64,000 nucleotides of DNA from Acidobacteriota bacterium (GTDB lineage Bacteria > Acidobacteriota > Vicinamibacteria > Marinacidobacterales > Marinacidobacteraceae): NCBI GenBank assembly GCA_028877265.1, contig JAPPGX010000086.1:1-64000 (forward strand), in the 5' to 3' direction. Shown here in pieces: positions 61,861 through 64,000 of the stretch; the stretch's first letter is position 1; the number at the start of each line of letters is the position of its first letter. The position numbers and the translations under genes are program-made. A model generated the notes under the pieces. The model made no database searches, was not told the origin of the DNA, and was given only the letters and a program-made list of their open reading frames with translations.

Positions 61861-62582
61861 CGACCCACAGTGACCCCTGGTGGAGCCCCTGGCACGAGGG
61901 CGAAGGCGCGCTCATCCTGCATGTGGACCTGCGACCCGACGAGGACCGGGAGAAACGCGCCCTGTCCCTTCTCGATGAGGAGGAACGGCGCCGCTCGGAG
62001 CGTTTCGTGGTGAAGGGAGCCCGGCGCCGTTTTTCGCTCTGCCGCGCGGCGCTTCGGATCAACCTCGCCGAGCGACTCGGGTGCACGAACGACGAACTCT
62101 CCTTCGGCTATCTCGAACACGGCAAACCGTTCGCCAGGGTGAACGGGGCGGACTCACGCATCAGCTTCAACGTGAGCCACAGCGGCAGCCACGGGCTCAT
62201 CGCGTTTGCGGAACACGAGTACCTCGGGGTCGACCTGGAGGAGCGAGCTCCGGGCCGTAACTTCGACGGCATCGGGAACAGCGTCTACGGCCCGGCCGAA
62301 CAGCGGGCCTTGACGGCAGCCCGGGGCCGGGAAAAAGCGGACCTGTTCTACCGCTTCTGGAGCCTCAAGGAAGCGTTGATCAAGGCGCTGGGAACGGGCT
62401 TCTCGCTGAACCCGTCCCGCTTCGAGGTTCCGCGGACGATGCTCGAGGGCGAGCGGGCCTCCGTCTTCCGCTTCCCGCATCGATCATCAGACCGTTTCTG
62501 GCTGGAAGACCTGGGAGAGGCCCGATTCGCAGCCGCCATCGCCTACCGGCTGCCGTCCCGGGAAGGCTGCTCCCAGCCTTAA
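61857..62582 (+). CDS. Sfp-type 4'-phosphopantetheinyl transferase
   Basis: The 241-residue enzyme moves the phosphopantetheine arm from coenzyme A to carrier-protein serines. Sfp-type motifs are ISFNVSHSGSHGLIAF, LGVDLEE (magnesium-binding Asp) and FYRFWSLKEALIKALG. The length (about 240) matches Sfp rather than AcpS. Its TAA lies in the TTAA target duplication of the second 179-bp mobile element, which did not change the frame. It is coupled to a metallophosphoesterase, a pairing that could relate to carrier-protein recycling, but no PKS or NRPS genes are in the window. Confidence 0.92.
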   Translation: MTTHSDPWWSPWHEGEGALILHVDLRPDEDREKRALSLLDEEERRRSERFVVKGARRRFSLCRAALRINLAERLGCTNDELSFGYLEHGKPFARVNGADSRISFNVSHSGSHGLIAFAEHEYLGVDLEERAPGRNFDGIGNSVYGPAEQRALTAARGREKADLFYRFWSLKEALIKALGTGFSLNPSRFEVPRTMLEGERASVFRFPHRSSDRFWLEDLGEARFAAAIAYRLPSREGCSQP

Positions 62583-62761
62583 CAGCCAGTGGTGGAACCC
62601 ACGTGAGCGCCGAGACGGGTGAGGCGCCCGGCTGACAAGGCGCGTGAGCGAGGAATACCGGGCGTATTCCGACCGAAACGCAACGATGAGCGCCTCGCAG
62701 AGGCGCGGTTCAGCGGGGATGCATCGCCCGTCGAACGCCGCGTGGGTTCTGCCACAGGCTG
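62583..62761 (-). mobile_element. 179-bp MITE-like element, copy 2 (inverse orientation)
   Basis: Terminal inverted repeats read CAGCCTGTG and CAGCCAGTG at the two ends. Flanking TTAA duplications lie at 62579-62582 and 62762-62765. It is exactly 179 bp, like copy 1 at 5028-5206, and inverse to it. Both keep the GCGCCTC-TGC-GAGGCGC hairpin and a GTTGCGTTTCGGTCG core. It lies between the phosphopantetheinyl transferase stop and the convergent hydrolase stop. Confidence 0.85.
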
Positions 62762-62767
62762 TTAACG

Positions 62768-63736
62768 TCAGCGCGAACTGAAGCCACTCCGGTCGAGAAA
62801 CTCCACCGTCAGCCGGGCGCATTCCTCGGGCTCTTCGAGCTGGGCGAGGTGGCTCGTCCCCGTCAGGATCCGAAAGTCCACCGACGCTACCCCGCTCAGG
62901 TCGCACGGCGGGACGAAGTAGTGCGGGAGATTCGGGTCGGCTCCAACCACGCGGACCGGGAGCGGCAGGGCATCCGGAGCCACCAGGGGTGCGAAGTCGG
63001 GTATCGAAGCGAGGATCCTGGCCTCGTAGTCGGGCGGACACCGGAGTTCGCAGCCTCCGCCCGCCGCGTCCCGGAGCGTCGTCCCCGCCATCAGCCGCAA
63101 CGCCCCCGGACCCAGGTGCGCCATCGCCGGCTGAGCCGCCATGAGGTCGATGAACTCCTCCCGGCTCTGAAAGCGGAAGGCGCGGATGCGGGTTCGCGCC
63201 GCCGCCTGCCGGCAGGCCAGGCGCGAGGCCCGCGCGGCGCCGGCGCCATGGGAGAGCGGCGGTTCAAAGAGAACGAGGGCCGAATACGAGGCGTCGAGCG
63301 AAGGCGACAGGAGGGCCGCCAGGCAGGAAACCGAGTGGAAGACCCCGGCCCGGGGCCGCATCCCGAAGACCCGGTCCACGGTCCGTCCGACGGCCTCGAG
63401 GTCGCGGCAGAGGGTCGGGATGGTGTGGCGCGCGATCGCGCCGGGCGGGTTCTCACCGTGATTCCGGAGGTCGAAGACGATGACATCGAAGTCGTCCAGC
63501 AGCAGCGACCAGAACGGGTAGTAGAGGTCGATGGCGAGCCCGTTGCCGTGGCTCAGGAGCAGACGAGGCCCGTCCGAATTGCCATACCGCCGCACCGGTA
63601 TCGTGACCTCATCGTCCAGCCGGACCTCGATCGTGCACGCCGGCCGCGGCAGCGCCGCCGGTGCGGGCGGATCCATCGGAGGTTCGATCGCGACCCGGCA
63701 AGTGCCGGGGCGGGAGGGTTTCCCGCCCCGGTCCAT
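62768..63736 (-). CDS. Alpha/beta hydrolase
   Basis: The 322-residue cytosolic protein has the alpha/beta-hydrolase layout: LLLSHGNGLAID (oxyanion loop), IVFDLRNHGENPPG, and a C-terminal TGTSHLAQLEEPEE with the catalytic His. The nucleophile is probably Ser in GVFHSVSCLAALL, where the usual G-x-S-x-G is replaced by F-H-S-V-S. This may be an unusual esterase or an enzyme with weakened activity. The start could also be ATG 63676 (MDPPAPAAL), since the first 20 residues are basic and weakly supported. It follows the PQQ-type gene by eight bases, and the mobile element separates it from the transferase gene. Confidence 0.82.
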   Translation of the reverse strand: MDRGGKPSRPGTCRVAIEPPMDPPAPAALPRPACTIEVRLDDEVTIPVRRYGNSDGPRLLLSHGNGLAIDLYYPFWSLLLDDFDVIVFDLRNHGENPPGAIARHTIPTLCRDLEAVGRTVDRVFGMRPRAGVFHSVSCLAALLSPSLDASYSALVLFEPPLSHGAGAARASRLACRQAAARTRIRAFRFQSREEFIDLMAAQPAMAHLGPGALRLMAGTTLRDAAGGGCELRCPPDYEARILASIPDFAPLVAPDALPLPVRVVGADPNLPHYFVPPCDLSGVASVDFRILTGTSHLAQLEEPEECARLTVEFLDRSGFSSR

Positions 63737-63744
63737 TCAGCGGA

Positions 63745-64000
63745 TCAGTTCCCGGTGTCTTCCGGCAGGGCGAGCGCCACGTAGGACTCCGGCACCCGGC
63801 CCCGCTGCCCGGTCTGCACCACGATGTACTGCTTTCCCTCGTGCTTGTAGGTCATCATGCCGTACATGCCGATCGCCGGAAGCTGGATGCTGCCGACCTT
63901 CTCGCCGGTCAGCTTGTCGTGGGCATTCAGGACCGGCGGTCCGGCCATTCCCTCGGTCGTGAGCAGCAGGTCGCCGCTCACCATGAGGATCGCGCGGCCC
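63745..64000 (-). CDS. PQQ-dependent dehydrogenase-like protein, C-terminal part
   Basis: Only the C-terminal end (about 84 residues) is inside the window; the frame stays open to the right edge. The sequence LNAHDKLTGEKVGSIQLP, GMYGMMTYKHEGKQYIVVQ and LPEDTGN matches the last blades of membrane quinoprotein (glucose- or alcohol-type) PQQ dehydrogenases. The first in-frame ATG at 63984 is internal, because upstream codons continue in frame. It lies just upstream of the alpha/beta hydrolase gene. Confidence 0.75.
   Translation of the reverse strand, partial: GRAILMVSGDLLLTTEGMAGPPVLNAHDKLTGEKVGSIQLPAIGMYGMMTYKHEGKQYIVVQTGQRGRVPESYVALALPEDTGN

Overview
This is a high-GC bacterial chromosome segment. 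Third codon positions are dominated by G and C, so long shadow reading frames occur on both strands. Secreted and Tat-exported enzymes, surface lipoproteins, S9/M24/M1 peptidases, DUF1080 and LVIVD proteins and an ABC permease/M1 fusion suggest an uncultured heterotroph of the Acidobacteriota or Gemmatimonadota type. This placement is inferred from gene content and was not tested. The last gene is cut by the right edge.

Layout. 58-4042 (minus): stand-alone RibD-type reductase, membrane-anchored alpha/beta hydrolase, cupin and a small Cys-rich membrane protein. 4173-9884 (plus): a polyamine-type ABC importer operon (two permeases, binding lipoprotein, ATPase) with a MmgE/PrpD enzyme embedded and a 179-bp mobile element between the permeases. 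10029-13129 (minus): glycerol kinase coupled to a D-aminoacylase-like lipoprotein. 13246-18788 (plus): M24 peptidase, GntP permease, Tat-exported Gfo/Idh/MocA oxidoreductase and a double-DUF1080 lipoprotein. 18817-23569 (minus): PhoX-like protein, a propeller/CehA-type metallohydrolase and a DUF1445 protein. 23801-28930 (plus): housekeeping operon rplM-rpsI-rpsB-tsf-pyrH-frr-thrC. 29279-33825 (plus): ABC ATPase and ABC-permease/M1 aminopeptidase fusion. 34063-43348: LVIVD protein, gamma-glutamyltransferase, methyltransferase, amidase and S9 peptidase. 43552-50135: serine hydrolase, DUF2236 oxygenase, cysD-cysNC and kynureninase. 50210-56433 (plus): Lhr helicase, VapBC and galactokinase. 56438-60816 (minus): RND pump and its adaptor. 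61003-64000: metallophosphoesterase, Sfp-type transferase, second copy of the 179-bp element, alpha/beta hydrolase and the C-terminus of a PQQ-type dehydrogenase.

How it works together. Much of the content is nutrient scavenging. Peptides and modified amino acids are handled by the S9, M24 and M1 peptidases, GGT, the amidase and the D-aminoacylase. Sugars are handled by the Gfo/Idh/MocA-DUF1080 pair, GntP and GalK. Polyamine-like solutes are imported by the ABC system. Sulfate activation, kynurenine breakdown and efflux complete the set.

The most striking non-genic content is two repeat systems. One is a pair of 179-bp terminal-inverted-repeat elements, each flanked by a YTAR target duplication and each inserted exactly at a stop codon. 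The other is a family of 38-48 bp double-hairpin repeats placed between genes, often as inverted pairs. I noticed no CRISPR array, tRNA, rRNA or transposase gene.
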